DNA of 64,000 nt from Congeria kusceri. Its lineage: Eukaryota; Mollusca; Bivalvia; Myida; Dreissenidae. Shown piece by piece: positions 45,607 through 56,430 of the stretch. The notes beneath the pieces were generated by a model, which saw only the letters and a program-made list of their open reading frames with translations, had not been told where the DNA came from and did no database searches. How positions within the stretch are numbered: the stretch's first letter is position 1; the number at the start of each line of letters is the position of its first letter. The position numbers and the translations under genes are program-made. The stretch lies in NCBI GenBank assembly GCA_027627225.1, contig CM051026.1, positions 8,616,425 through 8,680,424 on the forward strand, read 5' to 3'.

Positions 45607-48600
45607 CTATTGCACTTTGAACACCAGGATGTTGTTGTCACCTTGTCCCACAATGATGGAGGCTGTGTGCCTGTTGTAGCAGACTGACACTGGGTCCCTC
45701 ACTCCATCCCTGCGTGTAGCCAGAGTGGCCAGCTTCTTCCTGCCCTCCCTGTCCACCTGTATGATAGTGTCGGACCCCCATCCACCGACCAACACCTGGC
45801 CTGCAGGTGTCACATGTACAGCCTCTGGGTATCGTAGTTCAGGGTCAGTCAATGTAGAGAGTACTGACCCATCCCTGGCCAGGGTGAGGAGCTTGTGCTG
45901 GGAGTAGTTGGTGATGTATATACGATCCCCAGTGGGACTCACAGCACACTTCCATACTGCAAAACAGAGTCACATCAAGATATTAAATTACTTTAAATGT
46001 TTAATAATGTTAATACACAAACTGCAGTGACATCGTATTATTAATGCGTCGTTAAACAGACAATTATGCGTCTTAAAGATCTGCATAAAACCCAATAATA
46101 ATAAATATTTTAGTGTGACAGGAAGGTTCTGTATCAGTTTATTGCCTAAAAGTTTGACACGTTTACTGGTGAGTTAGAATTGAAGTCTACCACAATTATA
46201 CGGATGGAAACGATTACACGGTACAGTGAACGTGTACGCATGAATGCGTAACTATATGCAGTAATAACAGATTTCCTATACATGTATACATGAATGTGTC
46301 AACTGATGCAACTATGGCATATGCAGTATTAATAGATTTTCCATACATGTATACGTGATTACTGACATCTGCGTTATTCTATAGCTGACACAGGCTGACA
46401 TATTTATAACATGTACATTATAATAACAGAAGTTAAGCTTTTACAACAGGAAATGTGTTTCAAAACAACCTGAAATAAAACTTCTCTTTTGTTCTTCTAC
46501 ACAAGTAACAAAAGCCAGTCGTTATTTAAACAGTTTTACGAATACAAATCTATTAATTTAACAAATTTCAACTACAACAATTTAAAGTTTATTTACTTCA
46601 TATAACGTTTGGAAACACGATGAATTATGAAACAATAATGCACGTATATTTACTTGAAAACCACAAAATATAAACAGCAGGTCACAGAGTGTGTCATTGA
46701 TTTGCACTCACTGTCTATTTATAGACATGCCATGAAGTCAGCAGTGACAGTCAAAATGCCTGATAAGTTATATTTAAAAATCAATAATATTGAAAATCAT
46801 TCTTTACTGCTGTTGTAAACTTAAACTGACACATGTACATTCTACAACTATGCAGCCTTACAATTATCTTATAATACATATTTCTAATAATATCCGGATG
46901 AACCCGCCATGATTCTAACCTGTATCAACACCTGATGTATCTTGATACAGCTTGCTGACCAGTTTCCCACTCAGCGTGTACTTGTACAGTGCAGTAGTAT
47001 CAGTGACATACAGCTCCCCCTGGTGGTGGGCGATACCTACACAGTGATGTTGTAACTGAAGCTTCCTGCCCTTCACCAGCTGTCCATTGTTGACAGAGAT
47101 AAACTGGATCCCATGTGTGTTAGCATCATTCACAGTAACAACAACTTCACTGTGAGTTATATGACATATGTCCCATGGCTTAGTTGACACATCACAATGA
47201 GTAAGCACCCTGTACTGCTGGTCCAGCAGCTTTAATTTCTTATTATTGTCGTCTACAACAAGAATCTGGCCATCAGGGAGAACACATATGCCACTGATCC
47301 AGCATGGTGATGAATCACTTGGTATGCTCACATCATACTCTGACTTTCCTTTAACAGTCAATACTTGGTCTGGGTTTCCCTGCACTGTCAATGGCTGGGT
47401 ACTGTGTACGATCCTCCCCAGACCTGACAGTTTGGACAAGTACTGCTCAATGTCACTGTTAGGCTGGAATGTTAGTGAACTTTTAACCTGAACAGAGTTC
47501 TCCTTCAAATATGTTTCAGACTGTTGTATTTTGTCGCTACATTTCTTGCTCGCTATAAAGGAGAGTTCTTTCATGCTCATATCACTTATGTCCTGAATGG
47601 CTTCATGCAGTATTTTCAAGTCGTCACGAAGCCTTCTGCAGTTGTTCACATCAGTCTTGAGAGAAGCTTGCAGGCTTGTGAGTGTATTTTTCATTTCCTT
47701 CAAAGTGATTTTTTCAATATTGTCTAAAGTGTCATTTATTTTCCTGCGTGTTTCTTGTATTTTGTGTAATTGTTCATCATATGAACCCTGCAGTGATTTA
47801 ATGCCGGTCTCCCAATTTGTTTGAAGATTGTTCATTTGTTCCCGAATTGTTTGAAGCTTCACTGCAAACTGCTGCAGGTCAGTTGACTGGGTTTTGACAC
47901 ACTCAGATACAAGCGTCACTTTGGTGCACTGTCTGAAACAAAATATAGTATATTATAATAAAATGCTTAAAATAATTTGGCAAATTTTTCTTAAATATAA
48001 AAAAAAATACTGTTATACATATTCTAAGTTCAAAGCTTATGAGATGGATGGTTTAGATTGGCCATTTCAAAACATTATGTGGCGTGTCATGGGAAAACCG
48101 GGCTTAATGCATGTGCGTAAAGTGTCATCCCGGATCAGCCTGTGCGGATTCCGCAACAGGCTAATCAGGGATGGCACTTTCCGCCTATAGTGGATTTATA
48201 TTTAGAGACTTCCTTGAAACAGAAAATACCATAAAAGCTTAAAGTGCTGTCCCGGATTAGCCTGTGCGGACTGCACAGGCTAATCCGGGACGACATTTAC
48301 GCACATGCATTAAGGCCAGTTTTCCCACAACGTGCCTCATATAGTCTTCTACTGGATATTTAAGCGTACTTTGGCACATAAAATATAACGAAGGCACATG
48401 AGTGTCTGTTTTGCTCCAATTGCTTATAAAGTAAGGAGTGTCAGAAGCAAAAGGACCCTGCTGATAAGCCATATAACAAAAGAAGAGCTGTAGGAGGACA
48501 GCTAGCTAGACTTTTCTTGTGCTTGTCAGAGTTACTGGCATTTTATTCTTAAACAAGAAACATGGAAATTCCCCGAAAACCAAATTTTTCAAACAAAATG

Positions 48601-51268
48601 CATTAAAGTCAGCACATCAATAAAATTTTTAGTAATGGTAAACTTGACCTTAACCACACCCACCCCATATGCAATCCCAAGCAAGGTCTCGATATAAGGT
48701 ATCTATGCACTAAGTTTCATAAAAAATATCTCAATGCGTTCTAAAGTTATTGAGCGGTTACCATTTTTCTATTTTTAGTACCAGTGACCTTGACCCCACC
48801 CACCCCATATGCAATCCCAAGCAAGGTCTCTATATAAAGTATCTATGTATAAAGTTTCATTAAAATATCTCAATGCGTTCTAAAGTTATTGAGCGGAAAC
48901 CGTTCTTCTATTTCAGTAACAGTGACCTTGACCCTTGACCCTAAACGCAATCGCAAGTGAGGTCTCGATATAAGGTATGTTTGTATTAAGTTTCATTAAA
49001 ATATCTCAGTGCGTTCTCAAGTTATTGAGCGGAAACTGTTTATTCTATTTTTAGTAACAGTGACCTTGACCCCACCCACCACATATGTAATCCCAAGCAA
49101 GGTCTCGCTATAAGATATCTATGTTTGAAGTTTCATTACAATAGCTTAATCAGTTCTCGAGTTAGGGTGCGGAAACAAAAATTTAGAAACTAGCTTACTG
49201 AAAAACTTGAACCTGTCCATTTCTAAGTGTAAAAAGGCCCACAATTTTGTCAATTTCAAACTAGAGTTATCATAATTGGCTTATGAGTTCATTTTAATAT
49301 AGGGAATAAGTGTTCTAAGTTTAAATGAAATCCCTCATGCCATTCCTGAGAAACCAGCTTACCAAAAATCTTTAACCTGTCCATATAGTTATATGTAAAA
49401 TTTCTCAGTGTAAAAAGGCCCATAATTTTGACAAATTTCAAACTAGTGTTACCAAACTTGGCCTATAGGTTCATTTTAATGTAGGGAATAAATGTTTTAA
49501 CTTTTAATGAAATCCCTCAAGCCATTCCTGAGAAACAAGCTTACCAAAAAACTTTAACGTAACTCGGATGCCGACGCTGACGCCGGGGCGAGTAGAAAAG
49601 CTTGCCTTTTATTAGAAAAGTCGAGCTAAAAAGGCCCCAACCACTGGCGGCCAAGTTTTTTAGCAAATCAAAATTATTCAATAATTTTGGTAAAATTACT
49701 TCAAAATCCAACCAGTGGTTTCTAACATAAAGATCTTCACAAATTTTAATATAATCCTATTAGGAAAAATGGCCCGCCCCCTGGCGGCCATTTTTTTAAG
49801 GACTTAAACCATTTGAGGAACTTTGGTAGAAAAACAACCAAGGAGCATTTCTGTCAAAGAAGTTTGAAATCCAAACAAGTGGTTTTTGACAAAAAGATTT
49901 TCACATTTTTCAATAAAAACATATAACGTAAAAATGCCCTGCCTCCGTAGTCTTTACAACAGACCTTACTAATTTGAGAAACTTTTGTAGAGAACCTCCC
50001 AAGGAACAGTGCGTGAATAATTTCTAAATCCAACCAATAATTTCAGACAAAGATTTTCAAAGTTTTCAATACAGCCATTTAAGAAAAAAATGGCCCGCCC
50101 CCTGGTGGCTATGTTGTTTTTCAACTGAGCATCAACATTTGAGAAATTTTGGTAGAGGACCACCCAAGGAACATTTTTCTAAATTATATGAAAATTCACC
50201 CAGAGGTTGAGGATGAGATGTCATTTAAAGATGTTTCTATTTAACGCCCTGGTGGCCATTTTTGTGCAGCGTACTGGAACAATTGGAGTGACTTTGATCG
50301 AGGACAATCCAAGAAACATTTGTGTGAAGTTTCAGCAAAGTTGGCCAACTGCTTTTCGAGGAGATGAAAGGAAAAACCTATGGACGCACGCACACACACA
50401 CAACCGAACCGCCATGTCATAAGCTCGCTGGCCTTCGGTCAGTTTAGCTTAAAATGAATATGCCAGCATTGGAATAAAGGTTACCGTGTTTGCAAAATAG
50501 TTAAGAAAAGGCAATAATAGTATTTTCAAAGATTGAGCATGAGTAGCTTAACATTTATATATCAGATACAATAGATTCACACTCAACCCTCAATGTGTAA
50601 CTGATATCAAGAAGAGTGGTATTGAAGTCAATCTCAAACTGTACTAACCTTGATATGTATTGATTTTATAAAATGTTAACATTCAGGTAGTCAGTTTACC
50701 TGTTTAACATTGGTATCCAGGTAAAAACTGGAAGTTTAAAACTGCACCATTTCTGATATATATAAATATATGGCGTTCTCAAGCCAATCGTTACATGTAT
50801 GTTACTGTCCTCAACTTAATTCTTGTTTATATTAATAAACATACTAAATCGGGTTAGTCTAAAAAGTAAATTGTCTAATAATAAGGATTATTGTTATCTT
50901 AACAATCATTTTAACAAAAATGTCATAAGATACCTGTGATTAAGTAGAATACAATTTGAGCAGCACAGCTGTCCATCGTCTTCACAGAAAATTTCCAATT
51001 TTTTATCTTTGTGAACTTCGCATTTCATCAGAAAATCCTCCACCTTCTTTGAAATTGGCCATTTGTTCATATCTCCCCTTCCATAAGGGGAATGTTTTTT
51101 GAACAACTGACCATGATGATGAATACATTTTCCACAATAAAACTTTGAACATGTTTCACAGTAAAATTCTGCGACTACTTCAACAGACTGCTCTTCGCAG
51201 GTAGAACAACAAAAATCTTTAAATTCATCTGACCCTTTAGCAACAGTAGACATAGAAAATGTCGCCAT
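45607..51268 (-). CDS. TRIM-type protein: two B-boxes, coiled coil, C-terminal NHL-like propeller; three exons
   Basis: Coding exons are 50934-51268, 46920-47932 and 45607-45956, summing to 1698 bases (565 residues plus stop). All junctions are GT-AG: donors read ACAG|GTATCT and ACAG|GTTAGA, acceptors TTTGTTTCAG|ACAG and CTGTTTTGCAG|TATG. Intron phases are 2 and 1 and the frame stays open. Residues 20-60 form B-box 1 (C21, C24, C37, C40, C45, C48, H52, H59). Residues 83-114 form B-box 2 (C83, H86, C95, D98, C103, C106, H111). A coiled coil spans about 117-260. From about 290 to the end there are NHL/propeller-type repeats, such as GICVLPDGQILVVDD and AVSPTGDRIYITN. There is no RING finger before B-box 1, and the ATG lies only 20 residues before it, so E3 ligase activity is not indicated. 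Such RING-less TRIM-like proteins are heavily expanded in bivalves; roles in cytosolic scaffolding or immunity are inferred from the family only. Confidence 0.9.
45957..46919 (-). other. Intron 2 of the TRIM-type gene
   Basis: 963 bases, GT-AG, phase 1. AT-rich, with CATACATGTATAC-like words repeated at about 46279 and 46342. No inserted element recognised. Confidence 0.85.
48077..48342. mobile_element. Nested-palindrome MITE, copy 1
   Basis: Left end ATGTGGCGTGTCATGGGAAA and right end (minus strand) ATGAGGCACGTTGTGGGAAA are inverted over at least 40 bp, both continuing into a CC(G/A)G..TTAATGCATGTGCGTAAA segment. Inside are two further palindromes built on GATTAGCCTGTGC and GCACAGGCTAATC. 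The second copy is at 60714-60977. No coding capacity; the ORFs here are repeats. Confidence 0.85.
48480..49640. mobile_element. Tandem-core (HINE/pearl-like) element in intron 1
   Basis: Opens AGAAGAGCTGTAGGAGGACA and AGACTTTTCTTG. The core holds four units of about 135 bp, each with GTGACCTTGACC, CCATATGCAATCCCAAGCAA, GGTCTCGATATAAGG-like, AGTTTCATTAAAATATCTC and AGTTATTGAGCGGAAAC. A second, shorter pair of units (AGGCCCA.AATTTTG, TTCATTTTAAT) follows. It closes with GACGCTGACGCCGGGGCGAG and GAAAAGTCGAGCTAAAAA. CTAGACTTTTC at the start and GAAAAGTCGAG at the end are subterminal inverted repeats. Confidence 0.7.
49641..50455. mobile_element. Tandem-core element, about 160-bp units, in intron 1
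   Basis: About four units with TGGCCCGCCCCCTGG(C/T)GGC, AATCCAACCAGTGGTTT-like and TTTGGTAGA(G/A)(A/G)A(C)CACCCAAGGA words. It ends with ATGGACGCACGCACACACAC, CATGTCATAAGCTCGCTGG and CCTTCGGTCAGTTTAGCTTA. The closing AGCTTAAAA is shared with other elements in this window. The frames at 49969-50163 and 50207-50422 lie in it. Confidence 0.65.
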
Positions 51269-51487
51269 TTTGCTTGTTGACTTTCAGCAAACAAAACTTT
51301 ACAACTTTAATTAAATAGAAATATTAATGTCACAGTGTCTCTGTTTAATTAAATAATACAGAAAGCACACATTAAATGTAGTGGCAATTATAATCAAGCA
51401 ATAAAACCTTCCAACTGAACAGAAACCAAGATAACCTTCAAATGACGCTCAGTGGTCTGTTGCAGTAAACAGTGTAACTATGTAAAC

Positions 51488-51520
51488 TGTCACGTGAGTA
51501 TTAGGTCACGTGAGTATTGG
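51488..51520. promoter_or_regulatory. Tandem E-box pair upstream of the TRIM-type gene
   Basis: TCACGTGAGTATT occurs at 51490-51502 and again at 51506-51518, two CACGTG E-boxes 16 bp apart, about 225 bp upstream of the start codon. CACGTG is the core for bHLH-zip factors (Myc/Max, USF, MITF/TFEB). That it is a promoter element for this gene is inference. Confidence 0.4.
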
Positions 51521-52098
51521 ATTAATTTAAATTATTGCACTGCGACAAAGGTTTGTAGCTGAATATCAGGTTACATTGAACAAGTGTTTATCACACAGAC
51601 CAAATGCAGTTGGTTTAAACGTGTACTGATCAATGTCTCTAGAGTGTTTATTATTTAAGAGATTTACTACACTGACTATTTTATCACAGTTGTCATTTCC
51701 TTTTGCCGAAATATCAAACTGATTTGATCTTTTTCTCTTTAGTCATTTTTAAAACAATTTACCTGTTTAATTCTCGTAATATGATGCCATCTCCAATAAA
51801 TTAAAACCAAAGGGAGACAACTCCTGTCCTAAAACACTTTGTCTGACCCACATTAAGGACACACTGTCAGTATCAAATGTGGGTTCCAACTGATAATGTG
51901 AAGACTCACAATCAAACTTCAAATACAAAGTGAGGCAGCAACTGCTTTAAAAATATTTGTTTATATTTACCTTTTTACATAGTTTTTTTGTAAAGATCAA
52001 CTTCATTGGAAATCATCTGAACATATATATTGTGCCCATTTTTTTTTCAAGTTTTTCAACTTCCTTATAGCGTTTCAGAGAACAAGTTTAAAGCAAAA
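51521..52098. other. No supported feature
   Basis: AT-rich upstream DNA of the TRIM-type gene. No TATA box can be assigned with confidence. Confidence 0.4.
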
Positions 52099-52099
52099 T

Positions 52100-52410
52100 G
52101 TTCACAATAAATGACAATTCTAACATGTAACATGCAGAATTTGTCTATAGACAAATAAAAAAATTCACCGTTGTTAAACTACCAATAAACGACCCAAAAT
52201 TAGTTTAGAAACTGTAAAATATAGAATGTATTGTAACTGAAAAAAAATTGTGCTAGGTCATGTTACAATTGAAATAATTTTTGCATTATCGTTGTTAATC
52301 GGCTAATAAACACTAACAGCCTCGTGGTTTAATTCATACGCATCAGAACACAAAATCGCTGTTTATTAGCCGATAAACGACTCTAAATGCAAAATTATTT
52401 CTTAATTAAC
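52100..52410 (-). mobile_element. Palindromic three-hairpin element, copy 12
   Basis: Reverse copy: TTTGTCTATAGACAAATAAA, the hairpin 3 arm, TAGTTTAGAAACTGTAAAAT, TTATCGTTGTTAATCGGC, CCTCGTGGTTTAATTC, ACGCATCAGAACACAAAATC and TGTTTATTAGCCGATAAAC, ending ATTATTTCTTAATTAAC. Confidence 0.75.
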
Positions 52411-52770
52411 GACAGATGCCGGAGGATGACTGACCACAATATCTCTCAGTCTGAGATCAGGTGAGCTAAAAATCTTTTGGGTGCAACCACACTACATTTA
52501 GGCAGCGTGTCACTGCTTTAGCGACTGTCGTTGTTGATCTCCATGTCATCTTACCTTGGCAATACCTCAGGTTGCCATACTCAACTTGATAACTATCGCA
52601 ACCATGGTCACTTCTGTCGGTACAGGTCCTGTGTCTGGCTCAAGTTCCATTCCAGCCGTTTACTCCCTGGCTGACCAATCTATTTCTGTACATCACTGCC
52701 AGGCCCATCTGTTCCTGTATGTGTGTAAATACTACTAAATAATATTGGCACTCATGTGCATGTTGTGTTA
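52411..52770. other. Element terminus and a short GC-richer stretch of unknown nature
   Basis: CAGGTGAGCTAAAAATC at about 52457 is the 3' terminus of a tandem-core element, here without its core. The following 52500-52735 is somewhat GC-richer, with open frames on both strands (plus 52556-52738), but no family or splice sites are recognisable. Confidence 0.35.
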
Positions 52771-53860
52771 ATAATTATAAGAGAAGACCTAATCAAGCTT
52801 TATATTAACGAGAGTTATCAGCCTTTATCACTACAAAAAAAGAGGCATATTTCTCCTAAAATGCTGGTCACACATATCGAGGTTGTGCGTGAAACTATGG
52901 TATCTGATATAGAAATGTTAAGCAGATACAATAGTTTCACGCTCAACCCTCGATATAAGTCTTGGTCAGTGACCTTATATAATGACCTTGAAGACATGTG
53001 TGATCTTTAGTTGAATATCTGTAGCAGATATAGAGATAATCCTACGAAATTGTAGGTCAGAGCTATGGGCCTTGGTCAGTGATCTTATACAATGACCCTG
53101 AAGACACATGTAAAGCTTTAATTGAATATCTGTAGTAGTTATACAGATATAGAGTTGTTGCACGCCAACTTTAACCTCAATTCATAAGTACAAAAAGGGC
53201 ATATTTCTGCTAAATTACTGGTCAGAGTTATGGGCCTTGGTCCGTGACCTTACATAATGACCCCGAAGACATATGAAGTCTCAATGGTATAGTGGATATG
53301 GTGTCCGCCGTGTGACCGGAGGTCCCGGGATCGATCCCCACCGAGGGAGGGTTCTCAGGTTCTTTCCAAAGACACCAAGTACTGGTTTGCCCAGGAAACC
53401 CACTCAAGAGTGTCTTTATAAGCCAAGGCTTTCGATGCAATCAAGCTACAATAAATAGGTTTAAACTAAACTAAAGACATGTGTGAAGTTTCAATTGAAT
53501 ATCTGTAGTAGTTATAGAGATATGGAGTTGTTGCCACGCAAACTTCAACCTGAATATTTAAGTACAAAAAGGGACATAATTCTGCTAAATTGCAGGTCAG
53601 ACTTATGGGCCTTGGTCAGTGACCTTATGCAATGACCTCAAAGACATGTGTGAAGTTTCTTTTTAATATCTGAAGTAGTTACAGAGATATGTACTTGTTA
53701 CACGCAATCCTTAACCTGAATTTTCTCTTGCACGCAAAACTTCACCTGACTTTTCTATGTTATATCTGTAGTAGTTACAGTTACAGAAACCTTAACCAGA
53801 ACATTATGGCGATGCGGACGAACAGGTGAGTAGTGTATTTGGTGAATAGTTGAGCTTAAA
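52771..53860. mobile_element. Tandem-core element, about 165-bp units, interrupted by a SINE
   Basis: About five diverged units with ATGGGCCTTGGTCAGTGACC, GAAGACATGTGTGAAG and GAATATCTGTAGTAGTTA. It ends GCGATGCGGACGAACAGG and ATAGTTGAGCTTAAAATG. A SINE is inserted at 53277-53475, within a GAAGACAT word of one unit. The frames at 52756-53010 and 52975-53163 are repeat translations. Confidence 0.7.
53277..53475 (+). mobile_element. tRNA-derived SINE, copy 3, with target duplication
   Basis: Head GTCTCAATGGTATAGTGGAT with an A box, B-box-like GGGATCGATCCC, body CACCAAGTACTGGTTTGCCC and AAGAGTGTC, tail GGCTTTCGATGCAATCAAGC and AATAAATAGGTTTAAACT. The word AAGACAT precedes the head and follows the tail, so it is a probable target duplication in the host repeat. 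Frames 53228-53440 and 53273-53458 are inside it. Confidence 0.85.
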
Positions 53861-54139
53861 ATGTAAGTACTCAACAGGTCACCTGTACTTGTAAAGCAAC
53901 AGAAGGTTGATTTTGGCAGGTAGATAATCAAACATTATAAAATATGTCGGCATAGATTTTTAAACAGAGATAAATACTGTTTGCATAAACATTCAAAAGG
54001 TTTCTATTGCTCACATATTTATTACCCATAATAGTCTACATTTGATGTTACTCTGCATGTATGTCAAGACCCTAATGAGTTCATATGCTGACAGTAAATG
54101 CCGTTAAACATTGAGTTCTATAACACTAAACTAAGTTAC

Positions 54140-54223
54140 CAGCCCTGTTGAACAGTCGGCCTGTTACTGGGAAGATCGTGTCCACAGCATCTTCCTTCAT
54201 CTCCACAGCCTCGCAATGACATA
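54140..54223 (-). CDS. Isolated candidate exon, 84 bases
   Basis: On the minus strand, a CATATCTTCCAG acceptor precedes 84 bases (open, phase 2 to phase 2), followed by a donor GCTG|GTAACT. Translation contains CHCEAVEMKEDAVDTIF then PVTGRLFNRAG. It is GC-richer than the flanks, which supports coding origin. I do not recognise the family, and no neighbouring exon was found. It may be an exon of a gene extending across this region, a pseudogene fragment or chance. Confidence 0.3.
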
Positions 54224-54560
54224 CTGGAAGATATGGTGAACATAGAAATCAATGTGTACATACCAACATACAACTCTTATAAACTATATTTTACTAATTA
54301 TGCTATGGTGGTTAATCTTTTTTTGCAGCATGATTTTGCTTTAATGTATGTTTTTTTCTTTTGAAACACCCCATGTATATTGACATATATGTTAACGTGA
54401 ATTCTGAATACAATTAGAATTTTGTTATTTTATGTCTACTACTAATGTTCCTGCGCCTGCAAATGTGTCATCGATGACCAGTGTTTATATTATTAAATTA
54501 GTTTTGTCAATTGGGTTTTGTCAATTATTTGAAGAAACAAGGCCATCACATTTAGCACTG
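54224..54560. other. No supported feature
   Basis: AT-rich DNA, nothing recognised. Confidence 0.45.
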
Positions 54561-54564
54561 TTTC

Positions 54565-54865
54565 TTTATTAATTATTCGCAATTCTAACATGATACTCAC
54601 TACTTTTCCTGTAGACACAGAAAAAAATTATAGTGGTTTAACTTCACAATAAACAACGCCAAAAGAAGTCTCGATTCTGAGCTGAGCATATTAAAAAATA
54701 GTTCTCATTACAATTGCAAAAATATGTATCAAATCATGCTGATATCAAATCAAATCAAAATAATTTTTGCATTTTCGTTGTTTATCGACCAATAAACAAT
54801 TCTTTGTTATTCCAATGTTTGGCTATTAATCCACTCAGGATAACGACCTCGTGGTTTAATTGGCG
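54565..54865 (-). mobile_element. Palindromic three-hairpin element, truncated copy 13
   Basis: Reverse copy: TAACATGATACTCACTACTT, TCGATTCTGAGCTGAGCATA, CAATTGCAAAAATATG, TCGTTGTTTATCGACCAATA, a TGGCTATTAATCCACTC segment and GACCTCGTGGTTTAATTG. The final arm (the reverse of hairpin 1) is missing. Confidence 0.7.
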
Positions 54866-55244
54866 ATGAGCTCTGCTTTGTTAGGGTCTACAAAATTCAC
54901 AGATTGGAGCAATGTCTGGAATATACATGTTCTCTGCTTTGTCTGTATGCATACAAATCATTTTGCAAAAGGAGAATTGTCCTTTTATACTGTACTTTCT
55001 GCTCATGTATTCTCTAATTCTGTGAAGTAAGTTGAGGTATCACAAAACAGTTTTAGTCCTGACAAAAAAATCAACAAAGGGTAGTATTCAAAATTGTTGT
55101 GCAATTATCAGTTATGGTTCTTGTAAACTTTACTTACACCTGCTATCGTAATCATTCTGTGCAGAATAAACAAAATGCCTTTTATCATTTTTGAATTATG
55201 CTTCACACACTCATAAACAAAAGGGAAGTAATTCAATAACCTTA

Positions 55245-56430
55245 CAAGTCAGGTTCTTGCATGCAACACACCATCTGGTGATGGTGATCATTTCTGCCAA
55301 TATAACTGAAAATCTCAGCATGCATGACAATATGATGATCTAGACAATTATTTGACCTTTTACCTTAATTAGTGACCTTGAAGTTTCAGCTACAGACCTG
55401 GTTCTTTAACGCCACGTGCTGTCTAATAATGATTATCACTTCTGCCAAGTAATTTGAAAATTCTTCCATGCTGGGCAAAATTATACTTTTGTCAAAGTAA
55501 ATTGCTTAAACTCTTATATTTGACCTATAAGTGTAACCTTAACTTTGGACCTAAGGATCTAGTTGTTGCACGCCATATGCTGTCTCATTATGCTTATCAG
55601 TTCTGTCAAGTAATTAGAAAAAATCCTCGGGCGTGTTGCACGTGACACACCGTCTAATAATGGTCATCAAACTTATTTGAAAATCCTTCAATGCTGGACA
55701 AAGTTATTGCCTGGACAAGAATCTTTTTTTTGCACGCTACAAACCATCTCGATGCTTAGCACTTCAGCCAAGTTATTTGAAAACCCTTCTCTGCTGGACA
55801 AAATTATGCTCCGGACAGTATCTATGGCTTAAATTCTTGTATTTGATACTTGACCTTTAAGAGTGATCTTGACTTAGGACCAAGGGACCTGGTTTTTGCA
55901 CGCTACAAACCATCTCGATGCTTAGCACTTCAGCCAAGTTATTTGAAAACCCTTCTCTGCTGGACAAAATTATGCTCCGGACAGTATCTATGGCTTAAAT
56001 TCTTGTATTTGATACTTGACATTTAAGACTGATCTTGACTTAGGACCAAGGGACCTGGTTTTTGCACGCTACAAAACATCTCGATGCTTAGCACTTCAGC
56101 CAAGTTATTAGAAAACCCTTCTCTGCTGGACAAAATTATGCTCCGGACAGTATCTATGGCTTAAATTCTTATATTTGACCTTTGACCTTTAAGTGAGACT
56201 TGACCTTGGTCCTAGGGAACTGGTTCTTATGCACAACACACCGTCGCACCATGCTTAACACTTGGCCTAACTTCTTTGAAATTCCTTCCATTTGGGGCCA
56301 AATTATTTTCCGGACAGGGTCTGTGGGTTATAATTCTCATATTTGACCATTGACCTTTAAGTGTGACCTTGCTCTTGGACATAGGGACCTGGTTTTTGCG
56401 AGTGACACACCGTCTTATTATGCTTAACAT
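55245..56430. repeat. Tandem-core repeat with 166-bp units (about seven)
   Basis: TGCACGCTACAAACCATCTC begins at 55731 and 55897, and TGCACGCTACAAAACATCTC at 56063, exactly 166 bp apart each time. The units at 55731 and 55897 differ at about two positions. Units before 55731 and after 56228 are strongly diverged. Words include TTATTTGAAAACCCTTCTC, GGACAAAATTATGCTCCGGA and CTTGACCTTTAAG. This is the core of another tandem-core element; clear termini were not found. Confidence 0.8.

Larger units (their letters stand above)
47933..50933 (-). other. Intron 1 of the TRIM-type gene
   Basis: 3001 bases, GT-AG, phase 2. It is mostly filled by a palindromic MITE (48077-48342) and two tandem-core elements (48480-49640 and 49641-50455). 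Frames within it belong to those repeats. Confidence 0.85.

Noticed and set aside
52556..52738. 60-codon plus-strand frame in a GC-richer stretch
   Set aside because: No homology, no splice signals, and the opposite strand is also open; it may be an unidentified repeat.
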